Assembly: GCF_039555335.1 (NCBI RefSeq)
Contig: NC_092646.1
Location: forward strand, 21,225,029 to 21,289,028
Direction of reading: 5' to 3'
DNA: 64,000 nt
Source: Amphiura filiformis
Taxonomy: Eukaryota; Echinodermata; Ophiuroidea; Amphilepidida; Amphiuridae
Shown in pieces: positions 39,079-52,000 of this stretch (position 1 is its first letter; each line of letters opens with the position of its first letter). A program made the position numbers and the translations under genes. Below the pieces are notes generated by a model. That model did not search any database and was not told where the DNA came from. It saw only the letters and a list, made by a program, of their open reading frames with translations.

Positions 39079-41830
39079 GCTATCTTCAGTAGATAGATAG
39101 CTAACAATACATGAAAAATCATCATATACCTCAAGTCTTTCCTAACACGCATACCTTTACTTTACTTTAATCCACCACTTTTGCCTTTCATAGCGTCGTG
39201 GGGAAATGTAACTTTCTTTCCTGGGCAAGTCGGGTAGCCTCACTCATGGTAATCCCATGACTTGAGAGTACTTCCTTTACTCCATCTGCCCACCTCTCAA
39301 TTCATTGGTCTTCCTCTAGCCCTAGTTCCTGTTGTTTTGCTGTTATATGTTCTTGCTGCAGGTTGGCTAGGGGCCATTCGCATAAGGTGACCGAACCATC
39401 TAACTTGTTGTTTTGCAACCGTGGTTCCCACCATCTTTCTGATATCCTCATTCCTGATTTTATCCCTCCTTGACTTATTAGCTGCTCTTCTTAGGCATCT
39501 CATTTCACAGGTGATGAGCTTTTGGGTTGTTCTTTTGTTGAGAGTCCATGTTTGGCACTGGTAGCAGAGAGTTGGGAGAAAAATATGGCATTGATGAGTT
39601 TTGCTTTTGTATCCATCGGTATTGCAGGATGTGTGAGAAGCGGGCCTAGTTGGTAGATAATATTGTTGGCCTTTTGACATCGGGTCTCTATTTCTCTGGC
39701 ATACCATATGCGTTAAAAAAGGCATTTGGCCTAATGCTGAACTATTTAAAAAAGTCTAAAATAGAGAAAGATGTAGGTCCGGAACGTGGTAAGGCTATAA
39801 TATAGAGATGGGTTTTCTGAAACGTGGTCAGACTATATGAGATAAATTTACTGAACGGGACTTATGTACTGGAAAGAACAAATTAGCCGCCACATGATGA
39901 AATCAAAATATAGAGAAAACATGTAAAAAACATGGCTGATGCAGTAAAAAGAGATGATGAATCGGGATAAGACGCTAAATGCTATCTTCAGTAGATAGCC
40001 AAAAATACATGAAAAATCAAAATATACCCAAAAACGTTCCTAACACGCATTCTGCACGAGTTAAAATACGGCATTTGGCCCGATGCTGACGAGCTATTTA
40101 AAAAAACCTAAAATAGAGAATGTATGTCCAGAACGTGATGAGGCTATAATATAGAGATAAAATTCCTAAACGGAATTTAGTATGCACCAGAAAGAACAAA
40201 TTAGCTCCTTCGTGATGAATCGGTACGCGGTATGAGACGCTAAACTGCTATCTTCAGCAGATAGCCAAAAAACATGAAAAGGTTAAAATATCATATACCT
40301 GCGTTTAAAAATCATTCGGCCTAATGCTGCTGAGCTATTAAAAAACGTTAAATTTGAGAGAGATGTAGAACTGGAACGTGGTGAGGCAAGAGATAAAATA
40401 TTTGAACAGGACGTTTGTACAAGAAAGAACAAATTAGCCCCTACCTGTTAAAATAAATTTATAGAGAAAAAATGTAAAACATGGTTTAATGCAGTAATGA
40501 TGAATCGGCATAAAAAGCTTAATGCTATTTTCAGTAGATAGCTAAAAACATGAAAAAGTTAAAATATACCAAAGACACCCGCGTTTCGCCTGCGTTTAAA
40601 CATCATTCGGCCTAATGCTGAGCTATTAAAAACCGTTAAATTTGAGAGAGATGTAGGCCCGGAACGTGGTGAGGCAAGAGATAAAATATTTGAACAGGAC
40701 GTTTGTACAAGAAAGAACAAATTAGCCCCTACCTGTTAAAATAAAAAAAAAGAAAAAAAATGTAAAACATGGTTTAATGCAGTAATGATGAATCGGCATA
40801 AAAAGCTTAATGCTATTTTCAGTAGATAGCTAAAAACATGAAAAAGTTAAAATATACCAAAGACACCCGCGTTTCGCCTGCGTTTAAACATCATTCGGCC
40901 TAATGCTGAGCTATTAAAAACCGTTAAATTTGAGAGAGATGTAGGCCCGGAACGTGGTGAGGCTATAAGAGATAAAATATTTGAACAGGACGTTTGTACA
41001 AGAAAGAACAAATTAGCCCCCACCTGATGAAATAAATTTATAGAGAAAAAAATATAAAACATGGCTTAATGCAGTAGAAAGAGATGATGAATCGGGATGA
41101 AACGCTTAATGCTATCTTCAGTAGATAGCCAAAAACATGAAAAAATTAAAATATATACCCAAAGACACCACGTTTTGCCTGTGTTTAAAAATCATTCGGC
41201 CTAATGCTGAGCTATTAAAAAACCGTTAAATTTAAAAGAGATGTAGGCCCGGAACGTGGCGAGGCTATTAATATAGAGATAAAATATTTGAACGGGACGT
41301 TTGTATTAGTTAGAAAGAACAAATTAGCCCCTATACCTGATGAGCAAAATTTATAGAGAAAAAATGTAAAACATCGCTTAATGCTATCTTCAGTAGATAG
41401 CCAAAATATGAAAAAATAAAATATACCCAAAGACACCACGTTTTGCCTGCGTTTAAAAATCATGCTGAGTATTAAAAAATTGTTAAAATTAAAGAGATCT
41501 GGCTGGGTACGGAACGTGATGATGAGGCTATAATATAGAGATATAATATCTGAACGGGACTGTTGTACTAGGAAGAACAATTAGCCCCTATACGTGATAG
41601 AGAAGAAATGTAAAACATATCTTATGCGCTCTTATGCAGTAGAAATGGATGATGAATCTGGGTGAAACGCTAAATGCTATTTTCAGTATAGCCGAAAATA
41701 CTTAAAACTTCAAAATATACCCAAAGACTTTCCTACACGCGGTACGCATTCTGCGCGAGTTAAAAACAGCATTCGGTCTGATGCTAAGCTATTAGAAAAA
41801 GTCTAAAATAGAGAAAGATATCGGTCCAGA
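39079..41830. repeat. Satellite array, ~267-300 bp units with a palindromic box
   Basis: Each unit carries the near-palindrome GCTATCTTCAGTAGATAGC (about 39079, 39979, 40246, 40512, 40811, 41111, 41381, 41676), then a CATTCGGCCTAATGCTGAGC block, GGAACGTGGTGAGGC and AGAAAGAACAAATTAGCCCC. The units at 40512 and 40811 are almost identical. The first unit is split by LINE-derived sequence (39155-39720). Confidence 0.92.
39155..39725 (-). pseudogene. 3' fragment of an RTE/CR1-like LINE
   Basis: On the minus strand: CYQCQTWTLNKRTTQKLITC, EMRCLRRAANKSRRDKIRNE, DIRKMVGTT, QQVRWFGHLMRM and GTRARGRP. This is the conserved C-terminal region of endonuclease/reverse-transcriptase LINE proteins. The element ends with short TTTAC repeats (TAAAG on its own strand) at 39160, a usual LINE tail. 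It interrupts a satellite unit. The catalytic reverse transcriptase is missing. Confidence 0.88.
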
Positions 41831-41919
41831 ACGTGATGAGGCTACTTGTCTTTTGTGCAAAAACTGTTGGGGGACTTCGACAACTATACTGCCATGTGCC
41901 ATTACCACTTTGGCTTCAA

Positions 41920-41980
41920 AGCGTACATGGAGAAACTTTGTAGTCGCCTGCTTCGCAGCCAAATAAAATAGAATGAATGA
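41920..41980 (+). pseudogene. Short 3' fragment of the intron-4 LINE family
   Basis: TGGAGAAACTTTGTAGTCGC then CTGCTTCGCAGCC closely matches 21989-22024 at the 3' end of the LINE in FANCG intron 4. It marks the right edge of the satellite array. Confidence 0.7.
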
Positions 41981-42372
41981 AAATAGAGATAAAATTTCGA
42001 TATGAGCTTGAATCTGCATCGTGGTGTGAAGCTCAAAGGTCGGAAACTTTAAATCTATTTTGTTGGCAAAATGAAAAATGACTATCCTGGTGAAAATATG
42101 CCAAATAAAAGATACCGGTAGTGGTTTATATAATCATGAAATACAGCAATTATCACCGTGGCAATCACTGATATTTAAGTGCTTCAAGCATAAATAAGTC
42201 ATGTTTTAACGCTTTTGAAAAGATTACACCCAACACAACAAACCTACTTTGAAATTTGACCCACATTTAATTGATAAAGATCAGAATCTATTTACAAAAT
42301 ACTTGGACGCAAATATCACACAATCCACATCGAAGCCTGAATCATGACTTCCCATAATGCACAACTTTTCGG

Positions 42373-42723
42373 CAGTGGCGTAGATTTCTTTTTGACATGG
42401 GGGTGGAAAAAATTTCTTAAAGTATAGTTAATCCAGCACCTTTTGAGAACAGAATAAGTTTATGGTAAAGATGCGCGCGAAGCGCGCGAAAATGTTTGCC
42501 ATTTTGAAGCTAATGATGAAATATTGTGCAAAAATGGAATAAATTCGCGCGTAAAAAAAATTGCACTTTGGGCTAAAATGGCCAATTATGAGGCGAATTT
42601 GGTCAGAAACCCACATACAGGCGTCAACATCGGGGGTGGGGTGATTGTACGGACCATCTCCCCCTGGCAAAATATTGGGGGGGGGGGGGGTTATCCCCCA
42701 TCCATCCGGGATCTACGCCTGTG
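42373..42723. repeat. Foldback element with GGCGTAGAT tips
   Basis: CAGTGGCGTAGATTTC at the left and GGGATCTACGCCTG at the right, with ATGGGGGTGG / CCCCCATCC inner matches. An internal GCGCGCGAAGCGCGCG palindrome lies at about 42472. The span 42050-42372 shows nothing recognisable. Confidence 0.65.
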
Positions 42724-44200
42724 TGTCTATCATATCATAAAGTTGGGCCGAAGCATGCACTAGCGCGAGCGGCTTCAGTACGCCTATCGGTGTTGGATTT
42801 TTTTTTTTTAAAGAGGTTAATTTATTCAGCCCGTGGGGTCCAATAAAATAAAGGTCATTGTCGTTGAGTGTGCACGGGACCACTAAAAATTGGCTGCCAC
42901 TCACATTAAAAATAACTTTCTGGGCAAGTGTGCAAACTTTTGCGAAACTTTGCAATTTTGAAGCTAAAATTGCCACAAAAATGTTAAATTTGTTCTAAAT
43001 GCGCAAAAATGTGCAGCAGGCCTAATTTGGTGTTGATTTCTGAAAAAGGGGTCATCATGGTCATTGGGACATCGACAGTTGATGAAAAAAGTGGCCATTG
43101 GGTCCCTAACCACCACTGGTGAATCCTCATTGAAGTTTTCCGGTCGGTTTTGGGAAAGTGAACCCACGCCCAAGATCCAAAACATGAACTTGCCCCTGCC
43201 CCTCCCCCTCGCGACTAAAATAGCTTAAAATCTCAGTTACGCTAATAAGTCGCTACCCCTCCCCCACCCCGCTAAATGAGCTACACCACTGCATGATTGA
43301 GCTCAACCTGGTGCAAAGCATTATGGGAAGACAGTACACTCAATCCAGAGGGTGCTGGACACACTCGTGCTACTATAGCTTTCTGTGGAAACCTTGACGA
43401 GTTTCTAGTGGGGAGGAGTTGCCACTGTGTGTATAGGTTGGATCAAAGTCCAGGGGCATGCTTTACTCTGACAAACCATAATATTATTATAATGATAGTA
43501 ACCACGCCCAATTAGCCCCCGGAATTAGCCACACCCGAGGGCTCATGTTGGCTTCATCTCCGATTTTGGTCATTTTGAGAAAATCGTTTTCTAGCCCTTG
43601 TATAAATTTCACTAGTCTGTGGCTGTATATCATATGTATATTGGGGTTAGAAATGGATTGTTGTCACTGGAAATCCCATTATTTTCTTAACATTTTGTAC
43701 CAAATCCAATTATTGCCAATAAAAAACAAGTTCTGCAAGTGGTATCAACCAGAAGAATTTACGTAGGCCTACTCTTAATTAAGTAAATTAAAAGGAGTAG
43801 TAGTGGTAGGCCTACTGGTGAAAACTGGGGTGTGGTAAAAGGGATGAGGGGGGGGGGGGGAAGTAAAAAATCTGGCAATTAGTTTGACTAAAAAGCTCTA
43901 AAATTAGGCCTATAGTGGATGATTTGATGAGGGTGTGTGATATACAATTTTAAAGGGACCTGTACATGATTCTGAATACTGCTGTACCCCAATTCAGCGG
44001 AGGTGTAGTCTTGGGCAAAACTTGCCCAAAGGGGATTGCTACTAAACCCTAGCAACCCCCGACTCAACCGTGTGTCGTAAAGGGTGTGTGCATGGGGTAA
44101 TATCCCCATGTGTGGAACATACTTCCCCCTGTGGGATGTTGACCGCCGTGATCGTGGATTCAAGGTCTTTTTTGACAAATTTCGTGCCCCCAGCCACCTA
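42724..44200. other. Intergenic, no gene seen
   Basis: Mixed low-complexity runs of C or G (43190-43280, 43847-43860), TAGGCCTA words and unique DNA. Open frames on either strand lack splice-site or domain support. Confidence 0.4.
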
Positions 44201-44770
44201 ACCCCCGGAAAAATGCTTGGATGGCGGGGGGCAGGGGGCAGAGTGCCCCCTGACAAAAAAAATGAAAGAAAAAAGTGCCCCACTGATAAAAAATAAAAGA
44301 GAAAATCACGAGAGCAAAGGAAAAGAAAAAGGGCAAGGAGCCCTTTTCTACCAAAATTCAGCCCGAAAATACAAACTTTTTGCTCGCTATGCGCGCACAT
44401 TGTAAAAATAAAGCCCGTTCTAGCCTGATAATGGGCAAAAAAAGTGTAAAATACCAAAGTTTTGCGCGCTACGCGCGCACATCATCCCAATAAAGCCTTT
44501 TGTCTCTATGTATTGTATGATGCAACTGTAATTTTTTTCGTCTGTGCCCCCGAAATTTTATTTTGCCCCCCCCCCCCTGACCAAAAAGGCTGGCTACGCT
44601 CCTGGAAGAACAGTGGCAAAAGCAACCAGTTTTACCCAAAATTGCCCCAAAAGCGGAATTTTTCGTAATTTTGGGTTTTACTGATGGGTAAGAAATATTG
44701 GAAATGCCCCCGCCCCCCGCACCCGACCGAGTGCCACCAGTACCCGCTCGCATTCGCGCGCATTTCAGGT
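44201..44770. repeat. C-rich decayed repeat with GCGCGCACA motifs
   Basis: Two diverged units share TTTTGCTCGCTATGCGCGCA and TTTTGCGCGCTACGCGCGCA (about 44378 and 44460), flanked by CCCCC runs. Probably an old mobile-element interior. Confidence 0.5.
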
Positions 44771-44890
44771 TTTTCTTAGCAATCGTATTACGTATATGCA
44801 GTATTTGGTGAAAGAAAAGGTGAAGGTTATAAATGATATCAGAGATATAGTCATATGTCTGGGGAGAGCTGTAATAAACTATAACAAGAG

Positions 44891-45484
44891 CTACTCCCTA
44901 TTCCAGAAAAATACAGCACTAATTTTTTGGAATTAAAAAAATATTATCTGGTTTTGCCAAATGAAATAGCTAAATCCTAATCCTTTAGGTAGTCCTAACT
45001 GGCAATAAAAGTCAGATTTTAATGTTTGGTCTTTTTTTGGAAATAAGGGCCAAAAACATGCGTTTTTAGGGTGTTTTTCGTATGCTGTGACAATCAAGCC
45101 CAAAGACTTGTACCAAGACTAATTTCAGTTAAATGCAGTCTAATTTTTGGAAAAGTCATGTTTCATTCCAATAACCGATAATTTAATTAGAGAAACACAA
45201 AAAAGTGAAAATTATAGCAAAATTTCGGCATATACTCAAGATTTTGAATGCTTAGACTTGTTCCAAGTCTTTGATTTTTGTGACTCGATTGTCAGAAACT
45301 TATGCCGAAAATGCATGTTTTTGGCTCTTTTTTCAAGAAATTAGTAGAAAGTGAATTTTTTCTTTTATTGCCAGTTAGGACTAACTAAAGGATTAGGATT
45401 GAGCTGTGTTTCATTTGGCAGAACGTGATAATATTTTTTTAATCCCCAAAAATTAGTGCTGTATTTTTCTGGAATAGGGAGTAG
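44891..45484. repeat. Foldback MITE, family A (full length)
   Basis: CTACTCCCTATTCCAGAAAA, ATACAGCACTAATTTTTTGG, GCCAAATGAAATAGC and TAATCCTTTAG at the left; the inverted set at the right ending TTCTGGAATAGGGAGTAG. 594 bp, about 500 bp upstream of CLIC exon 1a. The 66-residue frame inside it is not a gene. Confidence 0.92.
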
Positions 45485-45839
45485 TAGGTAGGCCTATACA
45501 TGTATAGACGGTATGCAGAGGGGGACGAAAGCAACCAATGTAGGCACAGAAGATGAGTTAGAAGTTCGATACATTCGCTCAAGTCATAATTTTTTCAGTG
45601 TTTTTGTTTTAAAATTAAAGTCATTTTGAAGGCCTAAAATAATAATATTTCGACTCTTTTGAACATGGTTTAACAGGGAAATAGTATTATTATTAAAATA
45701 GTGCATGATTAATTAATAAAATTAAAATAGATAATGACTAATAAACAAAATATTTCAGGAAAAGTCGATATACTCCCTTTTTTCTGCATCAGTGAGCAAC
45801 CAGTATAATTATCATGGCCATGACCCAGTCAATGGTTTC

Positions 45840-45974
45840 GGTTGACGGTTTTGGTTACTTTTCGGCCGCCATGTACAGAAAACTATACGTGTCGTGTATT
45901 TAGCATGATTTAGTGTAGTGTACTGTCGCAGACCGCATTTAACTTCAAGCTGTTTAATAAACTAGGAATTAATT
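45840..45974 (+). promoter_or_regulatory. CLIC: Probable 5' flank/UTR of CLIC exon 1a
   Basis: CGGCCGCCATGT at 45863 has the form of a YY1-type initiator motif, 112 bp before the start ATG; the surrounding DNA is locally richer in CG dinucleotides than the neighbourhood. Inference only; no TATA box was seen. Confidence 0.3.
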
Positions 45975-46046
45975 ATGGCAGCAAAAGGACAAAAATCACG
46001 AAATGATGCTGAGGGTAAACCAACTAAAATTCAGTTTTATGCAAAG
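45975..46046 (+). CDS. CLIC: CLIC alternative first exon 1a
   Basis: ATG, 24 codons: MAAKGQKSRNDAEGKPTKIQ then FYAK, donor GTAAGA, phase 0. The sister exon is 47815-47892. Confidence 0.85.
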
Positions 46047-49000
46047 GTAAGAATGATTTTGGCGCGTTTTCAGGGGGATTATTAGTGATAGTTGAGGCTC
46101 AGAAAGATTTAACTTATTTTTGAAAGTGAAGCCCGGAAGTGAAGATTGGATTGAGACGAATCAAGTCTTTGCAACTAGCACCGAGAACTAGCAGCACATG
46201 TCTAAATAGTAAAAACTTTTAATAGGCCTACTAATACTACTGAAAAAAAACCAGTACATGTAGTATATAGAATTTGACTCGTTTTCAGGGGGATCATAGT
46301 TTGGGGACTTTTAGGCTTATAAAGATTAAACTTATTTTTGAAGTGAAGCCCGGAAGTCAGTGAAGATTGTATTCAGCCGAATCAAGTCTTTGCAATAGCA
46401 GCACATGTCTAAACAGTAAAGTTTTAATACATGGCGAATAGCATATATTTTTGGGATATTTTTAAATAAATGTCACGCTTTTAAGGCGAGTGGGATGGCT
46501 GGAGCCATTACTTTTAGTTTTAGCTACTTTTTAGCCATTATAAAAAACTACACTGCAGTTTTCAATCACATTGGTTAATGATAGAGAAAAGACAAAAAGT
46601 CATCACAAGTTTGGAGTTATGAATTAGAGAGTTGATATGAAGTTGTAGGAGTTGATGTTTGGTTTGTTATGTGCGCATTATTGTTGGTGTGTTGGATCAC
46701 CATGAACATGGTGAATGTAAGCGCAATAAAGTTCAAGATCAGGTCAAGGTCATCAGAGGTGAACTGAGTATAGATCGTGAGATTGTGATTACCATGATTA
46801 CAATCGATGTGATCACAATTAAGCACTAGAAATGTAAAATGGCATGCCAAGTCATTTGAGGTCAACTATTAAGTATAGGCCTAGATAGATGGAATTGGTG
46901 GATGTGATAACCATTATAGGGCCGGTAATGTTCAAGGTCATCTGATGTAAAATGAGAGTCATTGTTGGATTGTCATGAAACTTGGTGGATGTGATCACCA
47001 TTGAGCACCAAACATTCTCATGGTCAATTCAAGGTCATCTGAGGTCAAATCGTACGTGGATTGTTGTGAAACTTGGTGGATCTCAAATGAGGTTTTTGTT
47101 ACAAGTATGAATTAAATGTAGCACACATTTTTTTAACGTAAATTCAGCTCCATGATACTAGTGTTTTCACAGTATTTTCCAATAGGCCTTTATTTCTTTA
47201 ATAGGCCTACCGGTATTTTCCACCTGGTTAATTAGTACACACACAACCCACCACACCCCCACATGAAAACCCCAATTACCAGCATTAGAGCTCATCAGTT
47301 AGCTATACATTCTAGTATTCCAGCCCGACATTCCAGGCACTTTTCAAAATTAAATGCAACGTTAACATGAAACCTATTCATCCGTGGTGTTGTCTTTTTT
47401 AAAGACAGTTCTTGTTGACCTATGTTTAGGAATGACCTGCTGAGCTTCCTGATGGACTCTTCTATTATGCATATAGGGGTAAATTTCTTAATTGATTTGA
47501 GGGACGCACAAATTACACATATTAAATGAAATGTAAGCAAATCATTATTGTATTTACCAATAAATCACTGCTTTATACAATTTATAATAAACTTTGATGG
47601 TAGCAATAATGCAATAAACAGGGCTTGTTTCTGTTAAATTTAGCACAAAATTCTACTCGTTTATGCCCCCTCCTAAAAATTTACTGGGCGAAGCTTCTGC
47701 ATTACACAGCGTACGCCTACTGTATTGAAACTGATAGTACGGCGCGCTATAGGCCAATACGTGTATTTTGTATACCAGATTGCACATTTTAGTGCTTCAA
47801 AAACTGTAGGAATTATGGCATCAGCCGGAGCACGAAATGATAAAGGCGGGGAAAAAGGGGATAAACCAACTAAAATTCAATTTTATGTTAAGGTAAGGAT
47901 GATATTTGGAGCGTTTTCAGGGGACTGATGGACGAATTTAGAGCAGTGAATTTTGACCCACTTTTTCGACTTCTCCATATTTTTGGTGACCTTTGACTCA
48001 CAATGGTTTACCGTAAGCTTACTTAGCAATTGTCTAAAATTATTTATTTTCTATGGAATATGGCTAAGGCATATTTAAGTCTAAGTTTCATGTTAGTAGA
48101 TGAATCAGTGTTGCAGAAAAATGTGGTGTTTCTCGAGGCCTCAAATTGACAGCTAAAAATGCTGATGTCAACGCCCGCGCCCGGGCCCGGCCCTCTGTTG
48201 GACTCCGGAACCACAATCGTTAAAATATAATACAATGAATACCACATACAATGACCATGATGATATACCGCACTCAGGATCCCGTAGTAATTATCACACA
48301 GAACCAGCTTCTTTCCGCACATGACATCCGGGAATGGAATCTTCATGATCTACCCGAATTAGTTATAAATAAATAAAATAAATGTAGATATTTATACAGC
48401 ACTTTATGCCGTAAACAGCCTCAAAGCGCTTTACATAATTTATTCCGCCGGGGCGCGGTTATTAGAATATGTCGGAACCACGTTTGCAGCCAAGTGGCAC
48501 AGGGTACATCAGTACAATGACTGTGACTACCCCTAACAGCTTCCCATTGCACCTGGGTGTGGTGAGGCAAGCGAGGCAAAGCGCTTTGCCCAAGGGCGCA
48601 ACACGGTGGTGGGACGGGGAATCGAACCCACGCACGTCGAGCAAGCTCTCGGATTATGAGTCCAAGGCCGTAACCACTAAGCCACCGTGCCCTCGAGGTA
48701 CCGTATATCTGGTTCCATACAGCAATACGCAGTATTGTTGTCTGGTAAGCAGGTACGAATTGAGACGTCGTGAATTGAGACGTCGGAGCTGGTCAAACAC
48801 AGAGGACTATAGCCTACATCCCGTATCCTACTATCACTCAAACAAGCAAATCTCTTCACGAATTCACTCACCTTGCGATCCTACATCATCAGTTGAAACA
48901 AACATCTAAGTTTCCAAAAACAACTTTGTCATTCCTCAAAACTACAAGTAACTTCATTAAAAAAAAATTGAAATCATACTATTACCCGTTATTGAAAATT

Positions 49001-52000
49001 TTGTTCGATTTATGTGAACCATAACTAGATACGCAAACTTGTCGAGTTCAGTTTACCAAAATGGTAGCTCCTGCCTCCTGGTTATATCTGGTTCCATACA
49101 GCAATACGCAGTATTGCTGTCTGGTAAGCAGGTACGAATTGAGACGTCGTGAATTGGGACGTCGGAGCCGGTCAAACACAGAGGACTAGCCTACATCCCG
49201 TATCCTACTATCACTCAAACAAGCAAATCTCTTCACGAATTCACTCACCTTGCGATCCTACATCATCAGTTGAAACAAACATCTAAGTTTCCAAAAACAA
49301 CTTTGTCATTCCTCAAAACTACAAGTAACTTCATTAATAAAAATTTGAAATCATACTATTACCCGTTATTGAAAATTTTGTTCGATTTATGTGAACCAAA
49401 AGAACGCACGAGTCGAGTTCAGTTTACCAAAATGGTAGCTCCTGCCTCCTGGTCACCTCAGATATGACGTCAGTATCAAGCTGCTTATTAAACGGTGGAT
49501 CGGATTGGTTGAAATCAACGCCACGTTTTTGACCTTACAGGGGTCAGAGATATGCATATTCATGTATGAAAACAGCGATGCGGATATAGTATCATCACCG
49601 AGAACTGAGAATTGCGACATTTTTCGATGTTTGTACCGGGAATTTCAGACACGGAGACTCATGGAGATTTCAAAAAATTCGTCCAAAGGTAACCAAAGGG
49701 TTGGGGATCGCATTTTTAACTATCACTAAATGTTTCGGAATTGAGGTCGGCTAAAAAGTAGACAGTTTCGGGGACTGTAATTGGTGTAGATGTCACATTT
49801 TGAACAATTTGAGCGATAAGTGACCAATTTCATGCTCAGCACAAGTGACTATCTTTACTCAGGGTACCTCCTGGTCACCTCAGATATGACGTCAGTATCA
49901 AGCTGCTTATTAAACGGTGGATCGGATTGGTTGAAATCAACGCCACGTTTTTGACCTTACAGGGGTCAGAGATATGCATATTCATGTATGAAAACAGCGG
50001 TTGCGGATATAGTATCATCACCGGAACTGAGAATTGCGACATTTTCGATGTTTGTACCGGGGAATTTCAGACACGGAGACTCCGCGGAGATTTCGACAAA
50101 TTCGTCCAAAGGTAACCAAAGGGTTGGGGGTCGCATTTTTAACTATCACTAAATGTTTGAATTGAGGTCGGCTAAAAAGTAGACAGTTTCGGGGACTGTT
50201 GGTGTAGATGTCACATTTTGAACAGTGAGCGATAAGTGACCAATTTGATGCTCAGCACAAGTGACTATCTTTACTCAGGGTACCCTCGAGGCTTATTTAG
50301 TTGTCCAACTCCAAGCACCATCACTATTCTGAGTAAGACCCAACACTTGGTCACTTCTCACTCACTATTCAAAATGTGACATGTACACCAACAGGGTTAT
50401 ATTTACTTTGAAAAATTGCATCAATTTTTTAGCGAAAATATTATTTAGGTGATGTTCTTAGTTTAATATTAGCATTTATTTTGTAAAATATTGCTATACA
50501 AGCTGATATTTGTGTAGCAGGTTGTCGAAAATGGGCACGACAAGTTAAATCAAACCCTGTGCACCAATTACATTCCCCGAAATGGGCTACTTTTTAGCCG
50601 ACCTCAATTCCGGTCCGAAACATTTAGTGATAGTTAAAAATGACGAATTTGTAGAAGTCTCTGTGTCTGAAAATCCCTGGTACAAACATCGAAAATTTAT
50701 GTTGCATATCTCAGTCCCGGTAATGAATACTTAATCCGCGATCGCTGTTTAGCCAGCAGCCATGAAAATATATGCAGTTGTATCTGTACCCCTGCCCAAT
50801 TTTGTGCCTATTTTTCATTTTTCTCAAAAATTATAGCGCATTGGTGACAAGTACATGTAAGATATGTATTATAGGGGCAAGGACTACAACTACTGCACTG
50901 GAAATTTTATTTCAGCACAGACAACAGTTGTGGAGTTACAGTCAAAAATGAGGGAAACCAATATTTAATCAATAAATCAATAACGTTTTTAACTACTTAC
51001 CTTGAGTTGCTGAATTTTCAGTACAGTACCGCATACCTGCCAACTACTCCGATTTTCGCGGAGTTACTCCGATTTCCTGAGTTTTAAACCCCGAAAATCG
51101 GAGTACTCCGATTTTCTGGGGAAAAAAATTTAAAAAAAAAAAAATTTTTTTAATTTTTTTTTTTTTTTAATTTTAATTTTATTTATTTTCCAAAGTTTTC
51201 GGCGACTTTGGAGAACCACTGGACCTATTGTGAAGTGCTAGGATCATTCACAGTTAATTTGAAAACAATTGAAAAAAAATTACAAAAAATTACAGTTTGT
51301 TATCCTTAATATGCAAACCACTAACTAATGTTAGCCTCTTCATCTAGCACATATTATAAATGCATGGAAAACCATTGCATGTATAATAATGTGATAGATG
51401 AAGAGGCAAACATTAGTTAGTGGTTTCATATTAAAGATAACAAACTGTAATTTTTTGTAATTTTTTCCAATTTTTTTCAAATTAACTGTGAATGATCCTA
51501 GCACTTCAGAATACGTCTAGTGGTTCTCCAAAGTCAACAAAAACCTTGACATGTTTTTTTCAAATGTTTTTTTTTCTGAATTTTTAACTTTGTATTGAGC
51601 ATCATATCAGTGTCCTACAGTCATGTAGGCCTTGTTATAAAGCCAAAAAAATCGCTTCAACGAATGATTGTTATGTACAAAAGTATAGGAAACTGCATTT
51701 TTAAAAGCACCTTTTCTATGTGAAGGAAGCATATTTTTCAAACTTGTAAAAACAGGTCACAGAATGTTTTTTTCACATTTTTTTCACATTTTTTTCAAAG
51801 GTTGCAGTCATCAAATATGTGTTGAAATTGTTGCTAGATATGGAGTATAAATCCCTCCTCAAATGCAAACCTTCAGAATAGGTCTAGAGGTTCTTCAAAG
51901 TCGCCAAAAACTTTGAAAAAAATTAAGAAAAATTGATTTTTTTTTTAAATTTTCACCTTTGTATTGTGCATCATATCAATGTCCCATCAGTCATGTAGGC

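Noticed and set aside
43888..44457. 189-residue minus-strand open frame
   Set aside because: Low-complexity Phe/Ser/Pro-rich, in decayed C-rich repeats, without a known domain.
45147..45344. 65-residue open frame upstream of CLIC
   Set aside because: It lies wholly inside the family A foldback element.
48469..48909. 146-residue open frame
   Set aside because: It spans the antisense of a SINE and part of the G1 repeat; fortuitous.
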